Assembly (NCBI GenBank): GCA_035478795.1
Contig: DATIJJ010000063.1
Location: 1-64,000, forward strand
Source of the DNA: DATIJJ01 sp035478795
GTDB taxonomy: Bacteria; Pseudomonadota; Gammaproteobacteria; DSM-16500
Direction: 5' to 3'
Length of the DNA stretch: 64,000 nucleotides
Shown: positions 54,501 through 62,202 of the stretch, in pieces
How positions within the stretch are numbered: position 1 is the stretch's first letter
How the letters are laid out: each line of letters opens with the position of its first letter
The notes under the pieces: generated by a model
What the model was told of the DNA's origin: nothing
The model's database searches: none
What the model saw: only the letters and a program-made list of their open reading frames with translations
Translations under genes and position numbers: made by a program

Positions 54501-55646
54501 CCGAATAAAAAATGCAGCGTGCATCTTGATCATCCGGAAGGCATCCTTCTGACCGGTGTATCAGGATTTTTGGGCGTTTATCTTTTGAAAGAATTATTGG
54601 ATCAGACAGACGCAAAAATATATTGTCTTATTCGAAAGGGAAAATTTGAAAGTGTGGCAGAACGGTTGCTAAATAATATAGAACGCTACGAACTGGGTAG
54701 CATTCTGTCACTTGCCAACCGACGCATTGTCATGATTCCGGGTGATATGGGTAATGATCAGTTTGGAATACCGCTTGAACTGTATAACAATCTCGCCAGC
54801 AAAATTGATCTTGTCTATCATTGCGGCGCTGAAGTCAACACCATCACATCCTATTCCAATCTACGGTCCAGCAATGTGCAGGGGACACTTGAAATAATCA
54901 AATTTGCATTGAAGCAGTTTGATAAACCGGTTCACTATATTTCAATGCTTGCAACAGCCAACCGGTTAAGTGAGGAAGGTCATTTGTCGGAGGAGTTTCC
55001 GGATGCAAATGCGAGTCAGATCACAGGTGGATATGCCACGAGCAAATGGATTTCCGAGCGATTGTTAACCCAGGCCAAAAACCGTGGTCTGCCTGTTTCC
55101 ATTTATCGATCCGGTTATATCTGGGGCCAATCCGATTCAGGCGTCACGAATGTCAATGATGCCCTGCTCTTTCTGATCAAGGGTTGTATTCAACTGGGAC
55201 TGGCACCTGACTGGCATGAAAAAATCACGATTTTACCGGTTAATTTTGTGAGTAAAATAATCGTCGGTATTTCGCTTCATCAAAAAGATAAATCAGATGT
55301 CTTTCATATTGATCATCCAACCGGCATGATGTGGACGGATTTGATTGCCTGGCTCAATCATTATGGTTATCCGATTAAAACAGTGACGCATAAAGAGTGG
55401 CTGCAAAAACTGGCTGAAATCCAGACTGAAAATGCACTGTATCCATTCTTGCCCCATCTGCTGGCACAGAAAGAACCGCCGGATTCGCCTGCCATTGATA
55501 TGGATAATACCATCAATGCGTTGACGAAAATTGAGTTGACCTATCCTGAAATTAATAATCGATTGTTGACAGTTTATGTTCGGTATTTGTGTGAGATAGG
55601 ATTTTTACCGGAGCCGGAAAACAAGAGGAAGCAGATTTTTGTGTGA
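51510..55646 (+). CDS. single-module NRPS (partial C - A with inserted PilZ - PCP - reductase)
   Basis: The 1378-residue protein starts with only the acceptor half of a condensation domain (about 15-265, no HHxxxDG). The adenylation domain (about 280-885) has A3 IHTSGTTGQSKG, A5 NTYGPTEAT, A7 YRTGDLVRW, A8 GRIDHQAKISGYRIDLNEIE, A9 LPGEMIPAMF and A10 NGKIDW. Between A8 and A9 (about 735-830) lies a PilZ-like domain with DISKAG (D/NxSxxG) and GKVVWQSAQRAGIHF. A PCP follows (attachment Ser about 933 in DLGGNSHL). A thioester reductase ends the chain (TGVSGFLG at about 1015, YATSK). Release would give an aldehyde or alcohol. AAGGAGG precedes the ATG. The product is unknown. Confidence 0.9.
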   Translation: MAQNKNHVSSKNPDDHHYWERLIENFSSHSRIWLEDFETDKKQYQHAYFKKTIILGKDRERAIKAFCIDKKIPIFYFINSAWALLLNRYTTSDDIIYGISQFFYDTESQKIDGTFPVLPVRSKIHENETIMDHLKQLKKELKSTIRKSPSYAYFLEKNDLFQNIFNYIFLYSEKTVPKNHQYVIDHETQKVDVTPERFPLVFVFGNKSPMEIKLLCNEARFTEESAESLSEHFKVIIDKIIEDEDQNVAHYSILTRVEKQELLKGSRLKRSMLSKAENMSVHDLFNNQVKKTPNYIAIVHGEMIYTYKQLGDISNQIAHLLIQKNIRRGDIVNVLMERSPILIASMLAVFKVGAIFAPIDPKYTDENIEFILNDCNSRLILVNNTRRLPKNSLYKSIIIDNNLAAIKKFPEQFPTSKLSHADQLAYLIHTSGTTGQSKGVLIRHESLVNLVNWYKICFGITAKDRSSQFSSQGYDKFFVEVIPFITIGASVHIVDDQIKFNPSEFFSWLDAQKITFCDLPTAYAQVLFNGPWSDKSCLRILKLGGETLTHYPKRYFPFDIWNTYGPTEATIESTYMKIYQANSSPQKGKKKKHFLPPIGKPLPNCELFVVDQHTELAPIGSAGELLIGGMNVASGYYHRQPLTDARFIRNPFSQDPTSRLYRTGDLVRWLKDGNLEFIGRIDHQAKISGYRIDLNEIEIALSQYPDINEVVVLTKKWTNGQNTLIAYLVPNLDRIRIPYQEKCLIAFDEQHYLQALTEDISKAGVALTGATDELKPSQSVKVNFKLPGAESQWLTGKVVWQSAQRAGIHFDQTEQQIALLQKSIQYYLTTHNLMETLETSAAKRSLRSALKKKLPGEMIPAMFCTLPHLPLTFNGKIDWRSLPPPREFERILDRNYVAPRNKTEKNLHAIWQEVLGQEKISMTDNFFDLGGNSHLVAQLSVKILQQFKLALPEKILFDLPFIPVMAEYIDTLGKEYAFKIAMQDDIQRDAILNDDIMPNKKCSVHLDHPEGILLTGVSGFLGVYLLKELLDQTDAKIYCLIRKGKFESVAERLLNNIERYELGSILSLANRRIVMIPGDMGNDQFGIPLELYNNLASKIDLVYHCGAEVNTITSYSNLRSSNVQGTLEIIKFALKQFDKPVHYISMLATANRLSEEGHLSEEFPDANASQITGGYATSKWISERLLTQAKNRGLPVSIYRSGYIWGQSDSGVTNVNDALLFLIKGCIQLGLAPDWHEKITILPVNFVSKIIVGISLHQKDKSDVFHIDHPTGMMWTDLIAWLNHYGYPIKTVTHKEWLQKLAEIQTENALYPFLPHLLAQKEPPDSPAIDMDNTINALTKIELTYPEINNRLLTVYVRYLCEIGFLPEPENKRKQIFV

Positions 55647-55720
55647 AATGGCTCCACTACTCACGCCACACATGTCCGAGCCGCGCGCGTTAGCAAGCGT
55701 CACTGACGCTCCCTGACGGT

Positions 55721-55808
55721 CGCGGCTCGGATTTTAATCGCGGCTCGGATTTTAATCGCGGCTCGGATTTTAATCGCGGCTCGGATTTTAATCGCGGCTC
55801 GGATTAAT
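55721..55808. repeat. 18-bp tandem repeat array, about five units
   Basis: Four exact copies of cgcggctcggattttaat (55721, 55739, 55757, 55775) are followed by a shortened fifth (55793-55808). An inverted copy of the core (ccgagccgcg) lies just upstream at about 55677-55686. The array fills most of the gap between the convergent NRPS and ppiD genes and may act as a bidirectional transcription end or be a variable-number locus. Confidence 0.9.
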
Positions 55809-55825
55809 GCAACAAACAGCGCTAA

Positions 55826-57418
55826 TTAACTTTCCAACACAATCTTCGCCTGATGCACCAGACTATCCTTGTAAAGCTCATATTCCAGCGCGCCAAAGGA
55901 ACTTTGAATCTGGTCGGAAAACGCCTGATAGTGTTCAGCCGAACCCTGGGTATTGCCTGGTCTCACACCCATTAATGCAATCACCGCAAACCCTTTTGCT
56001 ATTTTGGTCGCAGCATACACTGTTTTAGTGTTATCTGAGGGTTGCGGCATTTGAAAAGCCGCATCTAAAATCGCCTGATCCATTTGACTCGCATGTCGGC
56101 CCACATAACGCGCTTCCGTCCATTGCAGATGCGATTCACTCGCGATCTGTTCCGGCGTGACCTGTCCTGTTTTTAATTTTGTTGCAATATCTTTTGCAAA
56201 CCCTGACAATTTTTCTTCAATTTGAATGGTTTTTAATTTTTCTGCAATTTGATTTCGAACGGTATTCAAAGGCAACACGGCTGCCGGAACGTGCGATTTG
56301 ACACGCAAAATCACAGCCGTTTCAGGATCCAGCCGGATAAGGTCACTGTTATTTTGAAGCGTTAACACATCATTTCCAAATGCCGCTTCCCGAATTTTCA
56401 CATTCGCCGTTATATCTTTTTCCATTCCCTTTTTTAGAGCCTGATCTTTTGTAAACAATCCCGTCGTCTGGATCGATACACCCGATTCCTTTGCAACCGC
56501 CTGCAGTGAATCAGGATGTTCATAGGCTACGTTCGCGGCTTTCTCACCCAGATTGGCAAACGCTTCTTCCGCTTTTTGCCGGATAAAGGTTTCTTTCAAT
56601 TTATCCTGCATCACTTTCGTCGGTTGTGTCGCAGAACCGGCATTTTCCACATAGAATTTTTTCAGCTCTGCTTCTGTCGGATGTATTTTGGAAGCGAGAT
56701 CCGGAACCGACAGCAGAATATATTCAATACTCACCTGTTCCGGTGTTTTGAAGGCATCCTGATGCCCGGCATACCAGGCCTGTATCGCCGCAGGAGATAC
56801 CTGAACCGTCTGCTGATTAAAATAGCTTTCTGGCACAATCAAATAGCGAATATTGCGTTCCTGTCCGATCAGGGCCATCGTGTCAGTGACTTCATCAGGC
56901 AACGCGAATGAGGTAAAAATAATACCCAGTCGCGGTTGATCCGCAAGCAACGAGGCACGAACCAGATTGACAAAATCAGGCACAGTAAACGACATGGCGT
57001 TCAGTGTCTGCTGGAAGCGAACTGGCGAAAAAACACCATTGACCTGAAAGTCAGGCATGCCTTGCAGAAAACCATCAATCTGGTCAGGTGTGATTCGATA
57101 TTGATCTGCAAAAGAAGCTTGCTCAAGGACTTGAACATGGATAAGTGCCTGCAATGCGCGTTTCTTGAGATCAATATCCGCACCGGCTGGTAACTGAGCT
57201 GTTCCGGATTGCATTTGCACCTGACGACGTAATCGTTCGTAAGCTGCACCGAGCTGGTATTTCGTGATTTCGACACCATTGACCTTCGCAACAACATTAT
57301 TGTCGCCCGAACCCTGGAAATAACTGTGAATGCCCCACATGGCAAACGAAAAAATCAGCAGGGATACAATAATTCCCGCTATCCATCCATGTGTCTTGTC
57401 ACGAATGCTCTGCAGCAT
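55826..57418 (-). CDS. ppiD: PpiD-like periplasmic chaperone without a recognisable PPIase domain
   Basis: PpiD is anchored in the inner membrane near the Sec translocon and assists emerging secreted proteins. The 530-residue protein has the N-terminal anchor MLQSIRDKTHGWIAGIIVSLLIFSFAMWG, the SurA-like chaperone region (NVVAKVNGVEITKYQLGAAYERL onward) and the PpiD C-terminal half. The parvulin block expected near residues 260-355 is not seen: after EYILLSVPDL the chain goes straight to the helical linker, and the protein is about 90 residues shorter than E. coli PpiD. The ATG at 57418 fits the family; a GTG at 57433 is possible. A MITE-like element begins 27 bases upstream. Confidence 0.88.
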   Translation of the reverse strand: MLQSIRDKTHGWIAGIIVSLLIFSFAMWGIHSYFQGSGDNNVVAKVNGVEITKYQLGAAYERLRRQVQMQSGTAQLPAGADIDLKKRALQALIHVQVLEQASFADQYRITPDQIDGFLQGMPDFQVNGVFSPVRFQQTLNAMSFTVPDFVNLVRASLLADQPRLGIIFTSFALPDEVTDTMALIGQERNIRYLIVPESYFNQQTVQVSPAAIQAWYAGHQDAFKTPEQVSIEYILLSVPDLASKIHPTEAELKKFYVENAGSATQPTKVMQDKLKETFIRQKAEEAFANLGEKAANVAYEHPDSLQAVAKESGVSIQTTGLFTKDQALKKGMEKDITANVKIREAAFGNDVLTLQNNSDLIRLDPETAVILRVKSHVPAAVLPLNTVRNQIAEKLKTIQIEEKLSGFAKDIATKLKTGQVTPEQIASESHLQWTEARYVGRHASQMDQAILDAAFQMPQPSDNTKTVYAATKIAKGFAVIALMGVRPGNTQGSAEHYQAFSDQIQSSFGALEYELYKDSLVHQAKIVLES

Positions 57419-57445
57419 ATCTGGCTGTCTCACTTGATTGAACTT

Positions 57446-57609
57446 GCTGTATTAATCAAATCTCGACCGGAGCTACTCCTCCCTTTTCAAAGGGAGGTTG
57501 GGAGGGATTTTTATTTAACATTGAAAAAAAATCCCCCCGCCGCACAAAAAACGTGCGTCGACCCCCTTTGATAAGGGGGTTCCCTCCGGTCGACATTTAT
57601 CTATACAAC
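57446..57609 (+). mobile_element. MITE-like element, copy B (both ends present)
   Basis: About 164 bases with imperfect terminal inverted repeats of about 26 bases: 57446-57472 ending ctcgaccggag and 57584-57609 starting ctccggtcga. Two inner hairpins (ctcccttttcaaagggag and ccccctttgataaggggg) flank an AT-rich centre. It matches copy A at 7930-8090 in inverse orientation. It has no open frame and lies directly upstream of ppiD, so it may carry or disturb that promoter. Confidence 0.8.
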
Positions 57610-57630
57610 AAGCCCATTTAATTGACCCAT

Positions 57631-57690
57631 AAAAAAAGGCGCATCTCTCACTGGTCATCTGTATTTCAGAGCACCAGAGATACACCTTTT
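57631..57690 (-). terminator. terminator after tRNA-Asp
   Basis: On the minus strand aggtgtatctct pairs with agagatgcgcct (two mismatches, G-U compatible) across a loop of about 30 bases, and seven Ts follow. It begins 13 bases after tRNA-Asp and would end the Val-Asp tRNA transcript before ppiD. Confidence 0.7.
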
Positions 57691-57702
57691 CCGTCATACG
57701 TT

Positions 57703-57779
57703 TGGCGGAGTGGACGGGACTCGAACCCGCGACCCCCGGCGTGACAGGCCGGTATTCTAACCAACTGAACTACCACTCC
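57703..57779 (-). tRNA. tRNA-Asp (anticodon GUC)
   Basis: The minus strand begins GGAGTGGTAGTTCAGTTGG and ends CCACTCCG with an encoded CCA (57703-57705). The anticodon loop is CTGTCAC, the T-arm GGGTTCGAGTCCC is intact and the discriminator is G as required for aspartate. It lies 27 bases after tRNA-Val. Confidence 0.96.
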
Positions 57780-57806
57780 TGGTTTCTCATTTATCGTCAC
57801 TTTTAA

Positions 57807-57882
57807 TGGTGGGTGCTGAGGGGTTCGAACCCACGACCCTCGCCTTGTAAGGGCGATGCTCTCCCAGCTGAGCTAAGCACCC
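57807..57882 (-). tRNA. tRNA-Val (anticodon UAC)
   Basis: The minus strand begins GGGTGCTTAGCTCAGCTGG and ends CAGCACCCA with an encoded CCA (57807-57809). The anticodon loop is CTTACAA and the T-arm is GGGTTCGAACCCC. It is the first gene of the Val-Asp pair between hupB and ppiD, a placement common in gammaproteobacteria. Confidence 0.96.
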
Positions 57883-57898
57883 AAAATGAGTGGGCAAC

Positions 57899-57925
57899 TT
57901 TATACTCCCACAACACTTTTAGCAA
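57899..57925 (-). promoter_or_regulatory. candidate promoter for the tRNA-Val/tRNA-Asp pair
   Basis: On the minus strand TTGCTA (57920-57925) and TATAAA (57899-57904) are 15 bases apart, followed by GTTGCCC, and tRNA-Val starts 17 bases later. The spacer is short, so confidence is moderate. Confidence 0.45.
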
Positions 57926-57955
57926 CACCTAAATACACTTTTTTTTCTAAATTTT

Positions 57956-58243
57956 TTAACGCTCTTCTTTATCTTTCACGGCATCTTTCAATGCTTTTCC
58001 AGCCTTGAAACCCACCGCCTTGGCCGCCTTGATTTTAATCTCTTGCCCGGTTTGAGGGTTTCGGCCTTTTCTCGCCGCACGTTGACGCACAACAAATGTT
58101 CCGAAGTTTACCAACACGACGGGTTCATCTTTTTTTAATGAACCGGTAATCGCATCAATCAGAGCACCCAACGCACGTTCAGCCGCCGCTTTGGTTAGCT
58201 CAGCATTATCCGCAATCAGTTCAACAAGCTCTGCTCTATTCAT
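57956..58243 (-). CDS. hupB: DNA-binding protein HU-beta
   Basis: HU bends and compacts DNA as a dimer. The 95-residue protein starts MNRAELVELIADNAELTKAAA and has the signature VNFGTFVVRQRAARKGRNPQTG, containing the arm with the intercalating proline, then the helix KAVGFKAGKALKDAV. The ATG at 58243 has GAGGAT just upstream and matches family starts; the longer reading from 58285 is rejected. It has its own strong promoter and follows lon as in many gammaproteobacteria. Confidence 0.96.
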   Translation of the reverse strand: MNRAELVELIADNAELTKAAAERALGALIDAITGSLKKDEPVVLVNFGTFVVRQRAARKGRNPQTGQEIKIKAAKAVGFKAGKALKDAVKDKEER

Positions 58244-58344
58244 ATATCCTCTGCTTTTTTCTATCCATGGTTTAACAAATTTCACTGCCCGATTAACGAA
58301 TTCACACTTGTCCGCGATTTGTTACAGTCCCGATTGAAGTGTGA

Positions 58345-58374
58345 TTTATACCAACAGCGTTAAACACGTGTCAA
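58345..58374 (-). promoter_or_regulatory. sigma-70 promoter for hupB
   Basis: On the minus strand a perfect -35 TTGACA (58369-58374) and a near-perfect -10 TATAAA (58345-58350) are 18 bases apart, about 100 bases before the hupB ATG, in the lon-hupB gap. Confidence 0.65.
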
Positions 58375-58404
58375 GCAAATGTATTTAACTTTATTGATTT
58401 ATCT

Positions 58405-60846
58405 TTAATGCGCGCGTGGACGTTCACCTCGTCGCAATTTTTTTTGTGCATTGGCAAGCATGCCTTTTGTTCGGGTTTTTATCTTCTTGCCCTTTCCTGG
58501 CATTTTCGTCGCAACGCTGTTATCGTTTAAGGCATAAGCCAGCACTTCATCAATCCAGCGAACCGATTTAATGTCCAGATCCTTTTTGATGTTATCCGGT
58601 ATTTCCTTCAGATCCTTGACGTTTTCTGCCGGGATAATCACCTGTTTAATACCCCCGCGATGGGCTGCCAGTAATTTTTCCTTAATACCACCCACCGCCA
58701 GCACTTCACCACGCAATGTAATTTCACCTGTCATGGCATAGGTTGAGCGAACAGGCGTTTGTGTAATGACCGACACCAGCGCCGTACACATACTGATTCC
58801 TGCACTCGGGCCATCTTTTGGGGTAGCACCTTCCGGCACATGAATATGAATATCATGCTTGTCAAAAAAGTTTTTCTGGATGCCAAGCAGAGGCGCTCTT
58901 GAGCGAACGACGGTAAGCGCTGCCTGAATGGATTCCTGCATGACACCACCCAGTTGACCCGTGTATGTCATCTTGCCTTTTCCAGGCACGGTCACGGCTT
59001 CAATTTCAAGCAATTCACCGCCTACTTCTGTCCATGCGAGCCCCTTCACCTGACCAATCTGATCTTTTTCGGCAGCGACATCATAACGATAGCGTCTGAC
59101 ACCCAGATAATGTTCAAGATCCGCAGTATCAATGATTTTTTTCCTCGCCTTTGTCTTCAGTAAAATTTCCTTGACGACTTTACGGAGAATTTTTGAAATT
59201 TCGCGCTCCAGATTACGCACACCGGCCTCACGCGTGTAATGCTGAACGATGTAGCGTATGGTCGCCTCCGGAATCTCAATTTCAGGTGCTTTCAATCCAT
59301 TCAGTTCCATTTGCTTTGGAATCAAATGCCGCATCGCGATATTAATTTTCTCACTTTCCGTATAACCTGGAATGCGAATAATTTCCATGCGGTCACGAAG
59401 CGCCGGTGGAATTTCAAGCGTATTGGCGGTTGCCACAAACATCACATCCGACAAATCGTAATCCACTTCAAGATAATGATCATTGAAGGAATGGTTCTGC
59501 TCCGGATCCAGCACTTCGAGAAGCGCTGACGCGGGATCGCCTCGAAAATCCATCGCCATCTTGTCAATTTCATCCAGCAGGAAGAAAGGATTGGATACAT
59601 CGGTCTTTGAAATTTTCTGGACAATCTTGCCTGGCATCGCACCAATGTAGGTTCGACGATGGCCGCGAATTTCAGCTTCATCACGAACGCCGCCCAACGA
59701 CATGCGGACAAATTTACGACCTGTCGCATTGGCAATGGATTGCCCCAGCGATGTTTTACCCACACCCGGCGGACCCACGAGACACAAAATAGGGCCTTTT
59801 AATTTTTTCACTCGCTTGTTAACAGCAAGGTATTCCAGAATGCGTTCCTTGACCTCTTTCAGCCCGTAATGTTCTTCTTCCAGAATTTTTTCAGCTTCAG
59901 GAAGACTGACACGCAATTTGGAATGTTTCTTCCAGGGTAACGCCAGCATCCAATCCAGATAATTACGTGAAACGGTTGCTTCCGCCGCCATCGGCGACAT
60001 CATTTTCAATTTGTTCAATTCAATGTTGCATTTTTCCCGGGCTTCTTCTGTCATGCCGGAATTTTCAATTTTTTTGGCCAGTGTTTCCAGCTCATTGGGC
60101 ACATCTTCCAGTTCACCCAATTCTTTTTGAATCGCCTTCATTTGCTCGTTTAAATAATATTCGCGCTGCGTTTTTTCCATTTGACGTTTGACGCGCCCGC
60201 GAATTTTCTTTTCAACCTGCAGCAAATCAATTTCGGATTCCATGATCCCCATCAATTTTTCGAGGCGTTTGGCAAGATCCGTGATTTCGAGGATTTTTTG
60301 TTTTTCTTCGAGCTTCAAAGATAAATGCGCCGCAATGGTATCAGACAACCTTCCACCGTCTTCAATCGCGAGTACCGACGCCAAAATTTCAGTCGGGATT
60401 TTTCGATTGAGTTTAACGTATTGCTCAAACTGCGATTTGAGTGAGCGAATGAGAATTTCAATCTCGCGTGAGGTGAGGTTCGTGTCATTCATTAACTCCA
60501 CATCCGCGAGGAAATAATCTTCGTTACTCAAAAAGCGTACGATCTTCGCCCTTTTCACGCCTTCAATGAGTACCTTGACGGTACCATCCGGCAATTTCAA
60601 CAATTGCAAAACCGTCGCAAGCGTTCCAACGTGATAAATATCTTTCTCGGTTGGCTGATCATCGGCAGCACTTTTTTGTGTCGCGACAAGAATTTGTTTA
60701 TCCGCAGCCATCGCCACTTCAAGCGCCTTGATAGAACGTTCGCGCCCCACAAATAAAGGCACAACCATGTAAGGGTAAACAATTACATCACGCAGTGGCA
60801 AGACAGGAACGCCCAACAATCTGTTCTCATTTTTTCCTGATGTCAT
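58405..60846 (-). CDS. lon: ATP-dependent protease La
   Basis: Lon is a hexameric AAA+ serine protease that removes misfolded and regulatory proteins. The 813-residue protein has the N-terminal substrate domain (VLPLRDVIVYPYMVVPLFVG), the coiled-coil linker, Walker A GPPGVGKTSLGQSIA near 360, Walker B FFLLDEIDKM, and the protease domain with catalytic Ser in PKDGPSAGISM near 685 and the partner Lys downstream. A basic tail ends the chain. AAGGAG six bases upstream supports the ATG at 60846. It follows clpX by 48 bases. Confidence 0.97.
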   Translation of the reverse strand: MTSGKNENRLLGVPVLPLRDVIVYPYMVVPLFVGRERSIKALEVAMAADKQILVATQKSAADDQPTEKDIYHVGTLATVLQLLKLPDGTVKVLIEGVKRAKIVRFLSNEDYFLADVELMNDTNLTSREIEILIRSLKSQFEQYVKLNRKIPTEILASVLAIEDGGRLSDTIAAHLSLKLEEKQKILEITDLAKRLEKLMGIMESEIDLLQVEKKIRGRVKRQMEKTQREYYLNEQMKAIQKELGELEDVPNELETLAKKIENSGMTEEAREKCNIELNKLKMMSPMAAEATVSRNYLDWMLALPWKKHSKLRVSLPEAEKILEEEHYGLKEVKERILEYLAVNKRVKKLKGPILCLVGPPGVGKTSLGQSIANATGRKFVRMSLGGVRDEAEIRGHRRTYIGAMPGKIVQKISKTDVSNPFFLLDEIDKMAMDFRGDPASALLEVLDPEQNHSFNDHYLEVDYDLSDVMFVATANTLEIPPALRDRMEIIRIPGYTESEKINIAMRHLIPKQMELNGLKAPEIEIPEATIRYIVQHYTREAGVRNLEREISKILRKVVKEILLKTKARKKIIDTADLEHYLGVRRYRYDVAAEKDQIGQVKGLAWTEVGGELLEIEAVTVPGKGKMTYTGQLGGVMQESIQAALTVVRSRAPLLGIQKNFFDKHDIHIHVPEGATPKDGPSAGISMCTALVSVITQTPVRSTYAMTGEITLRGEVLAVGGIKEKLLAAHRGGIKQVIIPAENVKDLKEIPDNIKKDLDIKSVRWIDEVLAYALNDNSVATKMPGKGKKIKTRTKGMLANAQKKLRRGERPRAH

Positions 60847-60894
60847 ATCTCACTCCTTCGCAAGTGGCGTAGAAAATCTTTATTCAGAAAATAG

Positions 60895-62163
60895 TTATTC
60901 AGAAGCAGCAACAGCCTGCTCAGTATTTTCATACACAATCATGGGGGACGATTCACCCTTCACGCAGGCTTCGTCCACAATCACCTTTGTCACATTGTTT
61001 AGCGAAGGCAATTCGTACATGGTGTCCAACAGTGTTTTCTCGAGAATGGAACGCAATCCACGTGCACCCGTTTTCTTTTCAACACAACGATCGGCAATGC
61101 GTTGCAACGCTTCCTCGCGAAATTCAAGCGATGCACCTTCCATCTCAAACAATTTGTGATATTGTTTGGTCAGGGAATTTTTAGGCTCGACCAGAATTTT
61201 GATCAGCGCCGTCTTATCCAGCTCTTCGAGAATGGCAACAACGGGCAAACGACCAATCAATTCGGGAATCAAACCAAATTTAATGAGATCAGCCGGTTCC
61301 ACTTCATGAAATAACTGGTCAATGGATTTGGCATTGGCCTTGCTGTGAATTTCGGCTGAAAAACCAATGCCCGATTTTTCAGAACGATCACGAATCACTT
61401 TTTCAAGACCGGCAAAAGCACCGCCACAAATAAATAAAATATTTTTTGTGTCGACCTGAATAAATTCCTGTTGGGGATGTTTTCGCCCACCCTGTGGCGG
61501 GATCGATGCAACAGTGCCTTCGATCAATTTCAGAAGAGCCTGCTGAACACCTTCGCCTGACACATCGCGCGTGATGGATGGATTTTCCGATTTTCGCGAG
61601 ATTTTGTCGATTTCATCGATATAAACAATACCTGTCTGGGCTTTTGCGACATCATAATCGCATTTTTGCAGCAATTTCTGGATGATGTTTTCGACATCTT
61701 CGCCCACATAACCCGCTTCGGTCAACGTGGTCGCATCGGCAATCACAAACGGCACATTTAATACGCGGGCGAGGGTTTCAGCCAGCAATGTTTTTCCACT
61801 GCCGGTTGGACCAATCAGCAAAATATTACTTTTGCCGAGCTCCACGTCACTCTCCTTGCCTTTTGTGCGTAATCGTTTGTAATGGTTATAAACCGCAACC
61901 GCCAGTGTTTTTTTGGCGAGCGATTGTCCCACGACATAATCATCCAGTGTGGTACGAATTTCCATGGGAGTGAGTAATCGTGGCAATCCGGCTTCTTTCG
62001 ATGATGCAGTCTTTGCTTCTTCCTGAATGATGTCCGTGCACAATGCAACACATTCATCACACACATACACAGAAGGACCCGCAATTAATTTACGTACGTC
62101 ATGCTGACTTTTACCGCAAAATGAGCAACGTAACACTTTATCTTTACTCTCCTGACCTGCCAT
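60895..62163 (-). CDS. clpX: ClpX ATPase subunit
   Basis: ClpX unfolds substrates and feeds them to ClpP. The 422-residue protein has the N-terminal zinc domain with four cysteines (CSFCGKSQHDVRKL, VYVCDECVALC), Walker A GPTGSGKTLLAETLA near 120, Walker B IVYIDEIDKI near 185, the ClpP-contacting IGF-type loop (SGIGFSAEI) and the C-terminal sensor TGARGLRSILE. Length is normal. It is 39 bases downstream of clpP. Confidence 0.97.
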   Translation of the reverse strand: MAGQESKDKVLRCSFCGKSQHDVRKLIAGPSVYVCDECVALCTDIIQEEAKTASSKEAGLPRLLTPMEIRTTLDDYVVGQSLAKKTLAVAVYNHYKRLRTKGKESDVELGKSNILLIGPTGSGKTLLAETLARVLNVPFVIADATTLTEAGYVGEDVENIIQKLLQKCDYDVAKAQTGIVYIDEIDKISRKSENPSITRDVSGEGVQQALLKLIEGTVASIPPQGGRKHPQQEFIQVDTKNILFICGGAFAGLEKVIRDRSEKSGIGFSAEIHSKANAKSIDQLFHEVEPADLIKFGLIPELIGRLPVVAILEELDKTALIKILVEPKNSLTKQYHKLFEMEGASLEFREEALQRIADRCVEKKTGARGLRSILEKTLLDTMYELPSLNNVTKVIVDEACVKGESSPMIVYENTEQAVAASE

Positions 62164-62202
62164 GCATTCAACCTCTTTTTGACAACGGTGTCGAACGATT
62201 CC

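Noticed and set aside
55721..55808. Possible CRISPR array
   Set aside because: The 18-base units abut with no spacers between them and there are no cas genes; it is a plain tandem repeat.
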